Assembly (NCBI GenBank): GCA_027625915.1 | Contig: JANTQA010000057.1 | Location: forward strand, 3,720,001-3,784,000 | Source of the DNA: Anaeramoeba flamelloides | Taxonomy: Eukaryota; Metamonada; Anaeramoebidae | Direction of reading: 5' to 3' | DNA length: 64,000 nucleotides | Shown here: positions 48,113-61,070 of the stretch, piece after piece | Position numbering within the stretch: the stretch's first letter is position 1 | How the letters are laid out: every line of letters starts with the position of its first letter | Made by a program: the position numbers and the translations under genes | Notes under the pieces: generated by a model | Told to the model about the DNA's origin: nothing | Databases searched by the model: none | Seen by the model: the letters and a program-made list of their open reading frames with translations, nothing else

Positions 48113-48768
48113 GTAGATTTGCTCCATACCCAAGGGGTAACCCGAGACCAAAAAAAGTATTGTGGAATAGCCCTTCTTTTGGTTGACAAAAATCAAATAA
48201 CAAAAAAAAATAAATTCATTGGATGATCTTTCACAAAAGATTCAATAAAAACAATAAATTTAAAAGAATTCACAATTTAAAACATTCAAATTTTAAACAA
48301 AATGATCTTTTCTGATTTTTTATCTCCAAATGGCTAAATATATTTAATTTTAAAACAAAATGCTTTCTTGAAATTTGAAATCAATTTAATTCGATTTAAT
48401 CTGATTGCTGGTTATTTTTTAACCCTCTAAATTTAACCAAGTGAGGATTAAGTAATATTCTTGAGATTAAAAAAAAACTGTTTTTAAAAAATAAAAATGA
48501 AAAAAAATCAACAAGATCTCAAAAAGTGCCAAAGAGTAACACTTCAAAATTAACACAGTTTTTTTCAAAATTATATAATTCACAACTATTCTAATTGGAA
48601 ATTGGGTATCGTTCTCTTTGGACTGTTTTCTAATATTATCATCATCTTTGGTTGTTAATTTTTAGAGACCGATCTTAAATAATAGGTTGGTTAGTTTTTA
48701 ATTGGTGTTAGGTACCTATAAAAAAAACTAACAAGTTTTTTTCCATTTCAGAAAAAATAATTTCACTG
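48113..48768 (+). mobile_element. Element L, copy 2
   Basis: About 655 bp matching 39194-39949 with deletions. The left end is eroded; the right end TTTCACTG-TA is kept. The shared block TTGTGGAAT-GAACTTCTTTT and the AGATCTCAAAAAG/CACAGTTTT blocks are in the same order. No coding frame is conserved between the copies. Confidence 0.55.
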
Positions 48769-49962
48769 TAATGACTCAGCCCTTAAAACTATTTTCTTAC
48801 TTATTTATTTTTATTTTATTTTTTTTTCATCATTAAAGTATAAAAATATAATAATTGCCTCTTGATTTTTTTTTTTTTGAAAATCAATTTTTTAAGACTA
48901 AAATATTTGATTCACATAGGCTCTTAAATAATAATTTAAGTAAAAAATACATATACTATATAGTTGATTAATAATGATATTTCTTTAATTAAATGATATC
49001 AGATTGATATCCAGAATTGTGGATGAATATTAAAATTATTAATTTTATAAATCAAGGGTTTTAACTGATTTATCTTGATTCCTTTTTAAAATATTTTTTT
49101 AAACTGTTTTTTGAAGATATTTCATAATTTTTAATAAAATAAATATTTGAATTTTGAATTAATAATCATAGGCTTTTCCATCTAAATATGATGATATACT
49201 GATATAGATAATTATTCAAAAAAAAATAAACACATTATTTTTCCCCAAACGAATACCCATATTTTGAAAATCTATAATTTTCGGATTTAATTGTTTTTTA
49301 TATAAATTTTTGGGGTTTATCCAAAACTTATTGTTTCTTCTTCTTTCGATATAATGTATTTAATGAGAATATTTGTTGAAAATATTTGATAAATTTTGAG
49401 ATCCTATTGTTTCTAATAATTTTTTTGATCGAAATATTTTCTTCGGTAAGAAAATTGAAATCAAAATTTAAAACGATAAATCCAATATTTAATTATATAA
49501 GTCATAAAAGAATGAGAAAAAAAGAGGAAAGAAAACTTAATTTTGTGAAAAATTAATTAAAAAAGACAAATTTAGAGACAAATAAAAATTAATTATAAAT
49601 TTAAAAAAATAATTTACAATATAAAATCGAAGAGTTTTTTAAAAAGGTATTTTCTCTTAAATTTAAATTCTGTAGAAGAAAGTAATCTTTCCATTCTATT
49701 CAAATTATCTCTTATAAAACAATATTGGAATTATGTTTGCAGAATTTTTCCAAAATAGAAAATTAAGAAAAGAAAAATAAAAAAAGAAGAATAAAATAAG
49801 AATATAAAAGATTTTCAAATGATCCATCTTTAATTTGTAGTTTTAGCGTTTAACCATTGAAAATGCTTTTAAAAATTGAAATTCAAACCTTAATTTTTCA
49901 GATACTAATGGAAATTATTGAATTGGTGATAGACCGATATGAAATTATAATCGGATTGTGTA
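48769..49962. other. Intergenic, no gene seen
   Basis: A+T-rich sequence between element L and a family B MITE; nothing recognised. Confidence 0.45.
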
Positions 49963-50128
49963 CAGTCAGTTTCAAATTTAAGGTGCAAAAAAATCTCAAA
50001 TTAAGTCACAAAATTTGTAATTTTTTTTTACAAGTTATTTTACTAGAATCTGAATTTTGTGCCTTAATTTAAGATTTTTTGTACCTTAAATTTCGTATGT
50101 GTTTGTGCCTTAAAAGTGGAACTGACTG
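49963..50128. mobile_element. Tc1/mariner-type MITE (family B, copy 4)
   Basis: 166-bp element with TA on both sides, left end CAGTCAGTTTCAAATTTAAG and right end CCTTAAAAGTGGAACTGACTG. It has the best-kept termini of the family. A short frame (49857-50072) overlapping it is spurious. Confidence 0.85.
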
Positions 50129-51250
50129 TAATATCTAAATTATTTTATTTCAATCGAAACATATATAACATAAAGTTCGATTTTGAAATTACTATTTACT
50201 TTATGTGGCTACCTTAATTAAAGAAAATGGTAGATTTATTCATCAATCAAAACAGAACAAAATTCAATAATTGTTTTAAAATGATTATTGAAGTTTTTTT
50301 GTAACTTTTTTTTTTTTTTTTTTCGCATTGGTTCCGTAAAAAAAAAAATTTTTTTTCAAGATCAATTTTTAAACTATTAACATTTTATTAAAAAATAAAC
50401 ATAAAATTAAATAAAGAATTAGATTAATAGAATGATTTGGTGTTTAAAAAATTCATAAAATTGGGAAAAAAATATTGCACGAAAAAAAATGAACCTTTTA
50501 TATCAAAAAATTAGTTCTTGTAAATAACTTTTTTGGTAGAATTAAATTTTACTTGAAATACTCCTTTCTCAATACAATCCCAGTTGTTGAAAAAATAAAA
50601 TCCATTTAAATTAAATTATGGTTTTTTTGTGTATTCTCGAGTTAAATATGAAAAATCCAAAAGGTTAATTTTAGAAGTATCTAGAACTGCTTTATTTAGT
50701 TGAGAATTAATTTTTTTCTTCAATTTTTCATTTTTCAATATTTTTTTTTTTCGTGCGTGTGTCATGATAACTTAGTATAATCATATTTTGATTTTGTTGA
50801 ATTTATTAGTCAAAAACTATAATAGATATATAGTAATTCATAATAAGTTTTATTAATAGAATTTAATTTGTATTAAAAAAAACCTTATTGAATTAGAAAA
50901 TATTCTCAAAAGTGAAGTTAGACCAAACTACAACTTTTGTTAAACTTTCACCAATAATAATAAAGTTAATTTCGAATATAATCAAAATTATAAAAGTTAA
51001 TATTCATGAAGCTATTATATTTTATGTTTTTAGTAGAACAAACTTTTTTTTAAAGTCTCTCTTTAAGATAATTGGGTACATTATGAAATAATAAATTACA
51101 AATAAATTGAAGGAGAACTTTTAGTTTAATTCAACTTGTATACATTTACTTGATAGACAATAACTAATATTTTTGAAAATGCTTTACCCATCTAAATAAA
51201 ACTAAAATAGAGGAAAAAAATTTTCTCATTTAAATATTCCCCAACATAGG
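50129..51250. other. Intergenic, no gene seen
   Basis: A+T-rich with long homopolymers; no element ends or genes recognised. Confidence 0.45.
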
Positions 51251-51690
51251 TTTGTTTTAAATTTTCAAATAAAGAAAAAATTTATATCATTTTTTGTTAT
51301 TTCATAAATTAAAAAAAACCTAACCGAAAATCAAAGAAAAAAAATGATTTTTTTCATTTTAATCTATTAACAAATAATTCTTTAATAATGAAAATAACTG
51401 ATTATCTTATTTGAAAGATATTGATCAGATTTAAAATACTTTTAAAATATATGATAATAACGCCTCAACTGTGAAAAGAAAAAATATTCAAATTTTTTAC
51501 TATTAAATTTGAAAAAAATCTCACTGGAAAATTGAATTTTCCAACTTAAATTGTCCAATATCTTAAAAAATAATGTTTGATCCAAGATCTTTTATTAACC
51601 ATTAGTGTTTATTATAAGTGAAGTTATCAAAAAGTGAAAAATTAGGAAAATTTTTTATTTTTTTTTGAAAAAATTTTTTTCATGAATGTG
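51250..51690 (+). repeat. Composite repeat E/F, copy 3
   Basis: 51360-51690 is repeat F on the plus strand. The 100 bp before it (AAAAAAACCTAACCGAAAAT) are the reverse complement of the start of repeat E, as at 63150-63175. So the same composite element is present in the opposite orientation. Confidence 0.55.
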
Positions 51691-52050
51691 TATTTAAAAT
51701 CTTTTTTTTTTCGAAGTTTCACTTCCCCGATTAAATTTTATTTCGAAAAATCATAATACATGTTTTTAAAATTCATTCAATTGGTTTTTAAAAAAAGTAC
51801 CTTCATAGCAACAGATCCAAAAAAGAAAAATAAAATAAAAATAAAAAAATTTTAAATCTATAAGAAGATATATATCGAATGGATAATATTAAAAAAAAAA
51901 AAGAAATATATATGTATAATAATAAAAATATTCTTAAAGGGAATTAATAAAAAATAAAAAAAAAAATAAGAAGAAGAGAAGAAAAAAGAAAAAGAAAAAG
52001 AAACAGAAAGAGAAATAGATATACTCGGAAGATACAAATTAATTGCTATA
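51691..52050. other. 3' region of the 942-aa gene
   Basis: A-rich, with a purine tract (AAGAAAAAGAAACAGAAAGA and similar) at 51960-52015. No gene. Confidence 0.4.
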
Positions 52051-54928
52051 TTATTTATTTTTATAATAGGGGTGAACTGATGTTGAACCAGTCATAAATT
52101 TTTTATCTTCTTTTTTATCTCTTTTTTTTGGCAACCATTTTTGATAAAAAAAACGGGTAGTTCTTATAATCAAATCAGCATCTTGGGGGCTTTCAGTTAT
52201 AACAAAAACTCTTTCGTTATGTCTCTTTTTTTTCCCACGTGAACAAAATTCGATTAACCTTTTGTCTTCTCTTTTCAAGGCTTCAAAATATTCAGTAAAC
52301 CTAACTTGCTTTGATGATTTGATAACTTTTTTATTTGATCTCCATTTGGAATTCCTTTCTTTAATGAGCTTGGAGGAAATGATGACACCCTTTTTGGTAA
52401 TTTGGAGAACGCCGGGCTCAAAGGGCAACATCCTTTTCACCAAAACATATATTTTAAAGCATACACCGCCTTGGGTCCAATACGTCTTTGGGCCGAAATC
52501 CTCGAAGAAATCCCAATCGATTTCTTCAAATTTTCGGTCACGGAAGTTTTGGTAATTTTTATTTGCCATGTGGATCAAATCACTTGAGTTTTCTCCAGTA
52601 TGTAAATTTCTAAGCGATCCTACAATTGGAGCAAGCGTTTTTGATCTTAATTTGAGAATTTCCCCCTGTGGTAATTTTGTGATTGTCCTCAACTTCATAC
52701 TCGATTTTGGAAAATTTTTTGTTTGACTTTTTTCAGGATTTAAGAATGTATTTTCAGTTTGAAATTGTTTTTTTTTATTTTTTTTTTTTTTTGTAGTGTT
52801 TTTTTTTCGATTTAAATCAAGATCAGAGTCTGTTGTTTCTGAAGTTGAATTTAAATGCGTTTTTTTACGAGATTTTTTTATATTTATTTTTATTTGTGGT
52901 TTTTTTTTGCTAGAATTATTATCTGGATCTGGACTCGAACCAGAACTATTACAGTTCGAATTAGAATTAGAATTAGAATTAGAACCGGAATTGGAATTGG
53001 GATCAGAGTTAGAATTTTCAGATAAGGGCGATGAGTTTTTGTTTTTTGTTTTTTTGTTCTTTTTCTGTTTGTCTTTGTTTTTCTTTTTCTTTTTCTTTTT
53101 TCTTTTCTTATCACCACGCCCCGAACGTTTTGCTGAAGAGGAGGGTGGTGGTGGTGGTGATGATGATGATGACTCATCGCTGTGAAATCCCTTTTGAAGG
53201 GTTTTATATTTTTTTTCATTATTCTTTTTAGAGCTTTGGATATATCCGGTAACTATGCGTTCCATAATTCGATAACTACTAAGTCTGCCTCGAAGACTTT
53301 TGGAAACTGATCCAAATTTAGGAAGAACTGTGGTATCAATTTTTTCCACGTGGACGTGATCTATTTTTGGATTTTTACCAATCCTGCTATCAGTCGCGTC
53401 TGTGTCCTGATAAATTTGAAGCAAAAATACTAATGCATGTAATTTTAGGTAATCTTCCATCCTAATTAATACATGGTTTGTAGAATTTGGGTTTCCTAAT
53501 AAGACATCACGCCCCCTCAATGGGTTTAAATATAACTGGAAGTCTTCGTCCCACCTAGCATAATACACTTTCATATTTCTCTTCTCATAGCCGTTCTCCC
53601 CAAAGCTATATAACGGCGAGAGAAATACTTCAATATTTTCTCGTGTGAGTATTAATTGTGCGGGATCAAAGACAACTCCATAATTCTTTCTTCTTCTCAT
53701 TACTCGGATATTGACTATGCAGGGGTACATACAAATCCAAGAGAGCGCCTTATTATAAGAATGTTTAAATTCTTCTTTTTGTCCTCTAACAATTTGACGA
53801 TATTTCTTTTTCAATCGATTAAATTTAAATGTATTCCATTCGTCCATCGTATTCACATAGAGCCATTTAAATAACTTTATATAATCAGACGATTTTTGTT
53901 CTTCATAACAAATGGTTCTTAAAATACCATTTCCCGTCTCCTTTTTCATATAGTGATCCCGGTTTAACTTGCCAATTAACTTGAAGTTTTTTAAGTCTAA
54001 TAAATACTCTTCCTTTTCAATAGTATTGTCACTAGTTTGCTTTACATTTTTTTTTTTTTTTTTTTTTTTTTTGGGTTGGTTTGGTTTTTTGTCTCAGCCT
54101 TTGTTTTTCTTGAATGGATCTCTTTGTTTTCATACGTCTTTTCATATTAGTTTCTCCTGAAATTTCAGACTCGCCAGTTGTTATTGCCTCTTCTAACTGT
54201 TTGATTCTTTGTTTTCTTTTTGTAAAATTGGAATTGGGTGAGGTGATTTCATTTGTTTTTAGATCCCGAGACTCTGAAATTGAATCACTAGAGCTGATCG
54301 AGATTTGAATGTTATTTTCTTGGTTGTCTGATTGAGTGCCAGAGTAGTTACTTATTAATTCTGAAATGTTGTTTTTAATATCTTCACTATCAATTTCTCC
54401 ACTCTCTGTTTTGCTTTCACTTTCATTTAGATTGCCACTACCACTTTCACTTTCTCTTCCACTTTCGCTTTCTCTTCCACTTTCGCTTTCACTTTCACTT
54501 TCACTTTCACTTTCACTGTCATTTAGATTGACACTACCATTTAAACTTTCACTTTCTTTTTTATTTTCTGGTTCTGGTTCCTCCTGTTTTTTGTTATTTT
54601 TTTCTTCTGATTTATTATTTTGAAGAAAATGCTCTTCTTCAAGAATTTTTTTTATGTTTTGTTGTTTTTGTGATTTTTGATTCTCTTTTTTATATTCCTT
54701 AATATTTTCTTTAATTTCATCAGAGAGTTGGCTACTGTCTGTAGACTCTGACCAATTGCGCTCAGAGCTTATTGAGTAATTTGAATTTTCAGATTCTGAT
54801 TGTTCTGGAAGTGATGGTGATTCTGATTGTGTTGATTTGTTCGACAATTCTAATTGTGATGATTGATATGAGTTCTCAGATCTTTCGCTTGATGAAGTAG
54901 ATTCAATTGATTGTTCTAAAGTAGTCAT
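52051..54928 (-). CDS. Large Ser/Glu/Lys low-complexity protein, function unknown (two exons)
   Basis: Predicted 942-aa protein: exon 1 54928-54046, a 49-nt intron 54045-53997 (GTAAAG...TTATTAG), exon 2 53996-52051. The intron lies just after a 26-base A run coding for poly-Lys. Splicing it out joins the Ser/Glu-rich N-terminus in frame to YLKNFKLIGKLNRDHYMKKE. Residues 1-290 are acidic and Ser-rich, including SE repeats around 138-165. About 296-520 look folded (YIKLFKWLYVNTMDEWNTFK; YGVVFDPAQLILTRENIEVF; HVLIRMEDYLKLHALVFLLQ). About 520-700 are Pro/Ser/Lys/Asn low complexity. The C-terminal ~160 residues fold again (GVLQITKKGVIISSKLIKER; RVFVITESPQDADLIIRTTR). Both folded parts alternate strands and end in an amphipathic helix, as PH-like domains do; this is a weak suggestion only. 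The alternative is a miscounted A run in one unspliced exon. The gene is real; its role is unknown. Confidence 0.72.
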
Positions 54929-55299
54929 TTACAATTTTAAATGATAAAATGAAAGATGTGTATATTTTGGTGGCTGTTGATCAAAAACTGAGTTTAAAGA
55001 ATAAGGTTGGATATAAAGGTGTGAATAATAAAATATATTTTAATACAAATTTAGTTTCTGTTCTTATTCTTTTGTTTTTTTTCGAAAAAGCGTTGGAAAA
55101 AAATAAAAAAAAAGAATTCAAGAAAACCAAAAAGTGAAGGAAAATGAAATACTTTAGCTATCATTTGTTTGAACTAGAAAGGTTTTTTAATGATATTTTG
55201 TTGTTTGATCTTTGAATTCAAACAGAATTCTATATTCTCAAAAAAGTAGTTATGGGAATAGTATTTAACCTGAAGAAACCAAAAATTCAAGTGTGTTGC
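54929..55299. other. Upstream region of the 942-aa gene
   Basis: A 62-codon plus-strand frame (54949-55137) starts 21 bases from the divergent gene's start. It ends in poly-Lys, resembles nothing and is probably chance. No clear promoter motif. Confidence 0.4.
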
Positions 55300-55720
55300 A
55301 ATTGATGTAAAATCATTTTAGTAAAATAAAGTTTAAAGGTCTCGAAAAATTAAAACAAGTAAATTAGTACAACACAAAGTGATCTTTATCAAATAAGAAC
55401 AAATCCTGTTACATTTGTCAAAAAAAACCCAACAATTTCAGAAAAAAATATGCATTTCTAGACAATTTTAAAAGTTTGAGTTATCAGTATTCAGATTCCA
55501 AAGTTGGAAAATCAATTTCTTAAATTTTGTTATTAATGTAGATTAGCATCTAAAAAATTCAATTTGGTTAAAAAAATTTGAAAATAATAATTTCCTGAAA
55601 ATGATTATGTTGAATAATTATTTCTAATGTTGGAAATATATTGATGTTACAATTAGCTTTATAAAAAGGAAACAAAATGAATAAGTTTTGGGGTTTTAGG
55701 TTGATGATTATTGAGTTTAT
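55300..55720 (+). repeat. Dispersed repeat N, copy 2
   Basis: Matches 19800-20070 followed directly by 20350-20610, without the insertion found there. Non-coding. Confidence 0.5.
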
Positions 55721-57764
55721 TCTTGAAATAACAAAATTGGTAAAATAGTTACTTTTGCAAGTTAAAAATATTGAATATTAAATATTGGAAATCTGATTTT
55801 GTAATCTATTTTTAGATTTCGAAAATCAATAAAAGAAAAAATAATAAATTCAACAGTCTTGAATTGTGAACTATTAGTATAAAATCTAATAATTTATTGG
55901 TCAAATAATTTTTAGAATAATTGTTTTAGAGTCACAGAATCATTTGAACTATGATTTAATAATACCATTTCCACCCAATTACAAAATAGATTGATTATAG
56001 ACAAATCTATGATGACACAAATCCCTTTTTAAAATATAATTTTCAGTATGAAGTTGAATAAAACTTGAAAATTATTGATTTTTGTTCTTCTTGTCTTTTC
56101 ATCTACTTTTCTTGGTATAAAAAAGAGACTTTTTTTTTTTTTTCATTTGTTAATAAACTAAGAAACGTGTTCTATTCTTATGTAAATTTATAATGATATT
56201 TTATTTAGAGAGATATAAATATTCAATTCTAATTCCTCTCAAATGCCTCTTTCAACTTGCAGAAATAAATTCTTATTTTGAAAAAAGAATTCAACTAATT
56301 TGATAAAGTTACCATAAAAGATTTATTTTTTTAGATTTGATGTTTTGAAACAAAATAAGATATTTAAAATGTAAAATTGTTATTTTTTTGTTTTAAATTT
56401 GATAAGGGTTATGTTTCTGTATTTAGAATTAAAAAGTTATTAGTCATTGATAAGTCCATTTCAATTGAAACCATTTAATCTACAAAAAATTGTTCAATTA
56501 ATAAAAAATTTCATTTTTAGTAAACTATATGTAATTAATTTTAGAAGGTTAAATAATTTTCAAATCTTTTTTTACATATTTTAAAAATATGTGACTTTAG
56601 ATAAATGAATGAAATGTCATCAAAATTCAAAAAATATTGAAAAGTCGTGAAAATTTATAATTCTATTTTTTATTTGTTATTAATTCCAAGTTCTGGATTA
56701 CCTCAACACCTTTTGTCAAAGTATTTGGTGTTATTCGACCCGATGAAAGTGATTTATTTCCTAAAAAGCAGAGAATTTTTTTTTACCTTTCATAAAAAAT
56801 CATCATTGCAACTGAAGTTATTTGTTAAATAACTCTACCAAATTAAGTTTAATATATATTCTGTTTGAATCAATGACTAATGTATTTATTTCAAAATATG
56901 TTAGTTGAATGAAAGATTTCCAAAAAATGAAAAAAAAAAAAATATACTTTTTTTTTGAAGAAAACAATGTACGACCAATTTCAATAAAAAACTGAAAATA
57001 TTGAAAGGTGACAAATGGGATTTTAAACATTAAAATATATTTTTATATATTCAATTCTATTTGAAAATTTGTTAAGATTAATAACTTTATGAAAACAATT
57101 TTTGTGATCAAAAAGAAAATAATAAACAACAATTTTACCTCTCCTAAAAAATATCAGATAAAATCAATACATAAAATTTGCTATCTTTTATTTATGCAAC
57201 ATAGTTCTAAGAAATAAAATGAATTTTTATCAAGAATTGATAAACAGTAGTTAATGATTTTGTATATTTAAAGACTTTTTTGAAGATTTAGTTTAAACAA
57301 TATATTCTAAAACAAATTTTCACCACTTTTTTAACAGTAGCTTATTAATTATTACAAAGTTAATAATCATTTACTTATATATCTAAACTGCGTTTATGTC
57401 AAAAGAAAAATAAAATTTCAAAATAGCAATTATTTGTGAGAAATCAACGTTGATCAATAAATAAAGAATAAGTAAAATTGGAATAATCGGAGAATAGTAA
57501 ATATCTTAAGGCAATCTAATCACTCAATTTATTTTCTTAAAAGAATAAAAAACAAAAATACTTAGATGTTCATCGAGAAAAACAAGAAGGTTGGTTTTTA
57601 TCTCCTTTTTATATTTGAATAATAAATAGGAAACTATTTTCACTGCATTTTCAATACTTTTCCATTAGAAATCAAGTCTCGAAAACAAAGTGTGTTGGTA
57701 TTTGTGATCTCTATTTGAAAAAGTAATTGAAAATAAAATTATGTTCATTTTTTATTCTATCAAT
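55721..57764. other. Intergenic, no gene seen
   Basis: A+T-rich sequence; short frames at 56647-56832 and 56818-57030 have no coding character. Confidence 0.45.
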
Positions 57765-58020
57765 TCAAGATCAAAAAAAAAAAAAAATATCACAAAGAAA
57801 TCAATCTCTTTTTTTTATACAATCATTTTGACTGTTCCTGTAACAATAGAATAACACTTTTTTTACCCTGCGACTATAGATATTTCAGTAAAAAAAAAAA
57901 AATAACTGAATGAAGTTTTAAAAAAAATCGAAAAAAAAAAAAGAAACAAAGTAAAAATATGAAAAAAAGATTTTAATTTTGAAATATCCAATTTTATTTT
58001 TTCTTCTATTTTACCTTCAA
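57765..58020 (+). repeat. Dispersed repeat O, copy 3
   Basis: Matches 20880-21140 and 43499-43752 (blocks ATACAATCATT, AATAACAC-TTTTTA-CC, TTTTTTCTTCTA). The most diverged of the three. Confidence 0.45.
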
Positions 58021-59440
58021 TAACATTTAAAGGTATTTAATTTACCACTTAAATTGTGTTCCTTTAACTTATAAGTAGTTCTATATATATATAATATAAA
58101 TATAAACTCTTTTTCAAAAAAAAGGACACAAAAAATTAAGAATTATTCATATTTGGATCAAATTAATTGTAATATCATTCTAAAGTATAAAAAAACTTTA
58201 AAATATATAAAAAAACTCAACTGAATCTTAAAAATCATCAAAAAAAAAAATAAAAAATTAAAACTAAATATTTTAAAAATTGATGTGCCCTTTTGTTTGA
58301 AATGAATAATCTTGTTTTGTATATTGTCAAGAAAAAAAAGCATAAAATCAATAAAAAACTTTTAAACAATGTGAATTGGGGAAAAATTTATTTCCCTTTT
58401 ATTGATATCTTTTTACATATAAAACTTTTGTTCTTTATAGTCTCATTTTCAATCTAAATTCACCAAATCATCTATCTGAAAATTTTTTTATAATTGTTTT
58501 TTTTTTCTTTATTTTCTTTTTTTTTTTGTTTACTAAATCATTCAAATTATGGCCTTTTTTTTATTCCTATATCTAGATCATTCAAAATCAAATTTAAACT
58601 AGTTCTGTTTTTATCCTAGCAGATTATTTTCTAAATATGTTTCTTGTTATCTTGTTATTTCATTTTCCAATTGTTCAATACCCGATAAATAAAATAACAA
58701 AAAATTAAAAAATGAAAGAATGAATAATTTAAATGAGAACCACTAATAAGTAATTATATTATGAAAAATTGAATTCAATAGTATTGATTATTTGAGAGGT
58801 GTGACCCTTTTTTTGAAAAAAAGTTGATATTAAATGATTTTACAATTAATTTCCCAATCCACAATAAAGTTTTAAAAATCACAATTCTTTTTATCAAATC
58901 GTGATATCTTTTTCAAGCCACCATAAGTAATAATATTACCAATATATAACAAATCACGAGATTTAATACAATCACAGGAATTCAATCGTATGGTGAAAAT
59001 ATGTAAAATTGCGATTTACTAAAAAATAGCAATAATTATTTAAAAATTGTGAAAAGTGTCAAAATCTTCAGATTAAAATTAAATCAAGAAATAATAGTTG
59101 ATGGGTTTTTGGGCTAATTCAGCAAAATTTTTATAAAAAAATTTTTTTGAGCAAAAATAAGATTGTGTGAAGAAAAATTAGTTTTTTGAAAAATTCACAA
59201 AAAGGATACTTGGTTTAATCAAGAATTAGATCAAGATTTTTAATGTATATTTTTTATTAAGTTAACTGGTATACCAATTGTTTATTTGGATCAACAAACT
59301 AGAAATTTAGACAATAATAATTTCTAGTTGATTTTATTATTATAAATTTTGTTTAATTACTGAATAATTTCAATTAAATTCGATTATTTTTGAAAAAAAA
59401 TTATAAAATTATATCTCACTCACTTATTAGAATGATGATT
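58021..59440. other. Intergenic, no gene seen
   Basis: A+T-rich; nothing recognised on either strand. Confidence 0.45.
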
Positions 59441-59499
59441 AATGAAATTAAACTTGTTCGAAACACCATTCAATCAATCAAAAACAAGAATAAAAATTA

Positions 59500-59910
59500 T
59501 CATTTTCCAAACTCTAGGAAACCTCTATAAAGCCCAATTGTTTTTCAAAAAAAGTTGATCTAAACTAAATTTCATAATAAATTTCACAATTTTTTTTATT
59601 TTTATTTTACTTTTTTTTATTTTAATTTTTAGAGGAAAAATAATAATTTCCAGTGTATAGAACTGAATATTAAAATAGTAATTTTTTTTATTATCATAGA
59701 TAAATTCACTTTATTACAATATTTATTTTCAAAATTTGATTTTTAAATATCAATCTTTTGAAATGGAGTATACTTATACTATCAAACGATTACTTGAGTA
59801 TTCTAGAGACACGTCACTTTAATGAACTTATGATAGGTTTATTTCTCATTTCATAAAATATTTGGTTATTTATAAAAAGGATTTGATTAAAAATAATAGG
59901 TATTACACTT
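59500..59910 (+). repeat. Dispersed repeat P, copy 2
   Basis: Matches 15720-15970 (ATTACTTGAGTATTC, ACTTTAATGAACTT) and, over 59560-59760, the reverse complement of 31740-31930 (TTCAGTTCTATACA shared). Confidence 0.55.
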
Positions 59911-59944
59911 CAATTTTACTAATATTAACAATTAAAAATCTTGT

Positions 59945-60115
59945 CAGTTATTTTTTTCCCAACTATAATAGAACTTTAAGAAAACGGTACTTTATTTACT
60001 TAGGATTTATTGTTGGTTTCTCCAATCTGTTAATGTATAGGTCTTCGATAACAAAAAAAACATGCTTTTTGTTTTGAAACACCGATTTTGCTTTTTGGCA
60101 TACTTTATTTTGACA
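59945..60115. mobile_element. Fragment of a family C MITE
   Basis: Right-hand ~170 bp of the family C element only (AGAACTTTAAGAAA, AATGTATAGGTCTTCGATAA, CATACTTTATTTTGACA). The left half is missing. Confidence 0.6.
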
Positions 60116-60439
60116 CCAGATCAACTTTTGAATTCCGATAAGATTTAGTCTCTTATCACTCTTCACTCAATCCAAAAGATCAGGCTGTAAGTATAAAATT
60201 AGTCTCACTGTTAATAAACACAAAATACCTTTAACACAACATAAAAAACAAAGGGTTACAAAAAACTTTTTGTCTAAAAATAGAATTATTTGTCGACAAA
60301 AGATTGTAAATACGAGAACTAATTAAAAAGTAAGGTATTTTGAATGGAAATTAAGAGTTTGTTTTAAATGTAAACGAAAAAAAGGTTTTTCATTTGTTTT
60401 TTAAAGTTTTTTTCCTTCAAGAACGGCAAGAAAAATATA

Positions 60440-60810
60440 CAGCCAATTTATTCAACTTGTGAATTTTTTCTTTCCTTTCGTAATATAACGTGAAACAAAA
60501 AAATTGTTTTTAGTATTTTTTTTCTTTCAATCATGTTGTGAAAAAAATTGTTTCGTTTTAACTTGTAAGGTTTCGTTCTGAAACATTACAAAAATTCTTG
60601 CTTTTAAACTTACCTAAACCTCCATTAGAGCCAATCTATTCAACTTGAGAATTTTTCTTTCATTATGAAGTTTAACTTGAAACAAAAAAATTGTTTAAAA
60701 CAATTTTTTTGACAACACGATGAAAGAAAAAAAATACTAAAAACAATTTTTTTGTTTCACGTTATATTACGAAAGGAAAGAAAAAATTCACAAGTTGAAT
60801 AAATTGGCTG
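60440..60810. mobile_element. Young foldback element R with ~113-bp inverted repeats
   Basis: 371 bp, flanked by TA. Both arms start CAGCCAATTTATTCAACTTG; the first ~91 bases are identical and the next ~22 nearly so. A third, diverged copy of the arm (about 60628-60700, same direction as the left arm) sits in the middle. No reading frame. Near-identical arms suggest recent movement or gene conversion between the arms. Confidence 0.85.
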
Positions 60811-61070
60811 TATCGTTTCAAACCAAATCTCACAACGAAAATTATGTAATTTAAAATCTTTTTCCTTCATTATTTCAAGGTTTTGCAAAAAAAACTTGAA
60901 ATTGTCAGCTTTTTCAATACTGTAAACACAACATCGTAGTTTTAAAAAAGTTAAGATCGAATTAAATTTGGGTTACAGTTTTTTTGATTTGACGTGACAT
61001 TTTTCATTTTTTCTCATTTTCACTTATTTTCATCAGGTATTAATAATTGTAAAATTCTTCCATTTCAAAA

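Noticed and set aside
52796-53231. Overlapping frames, including a His-rich one on the minus strand
   Set aside because: Alternative frames of the Lys/Ser/Asn low-complexity part of the 942-aa protein.
54949-55137. 62-codon plus-strand frame starting with ATG near the divergent gene start
   Set aside because: Ends in poly-Lys from an A-rich tract, resembles no protein and sits in the expected promoter region.
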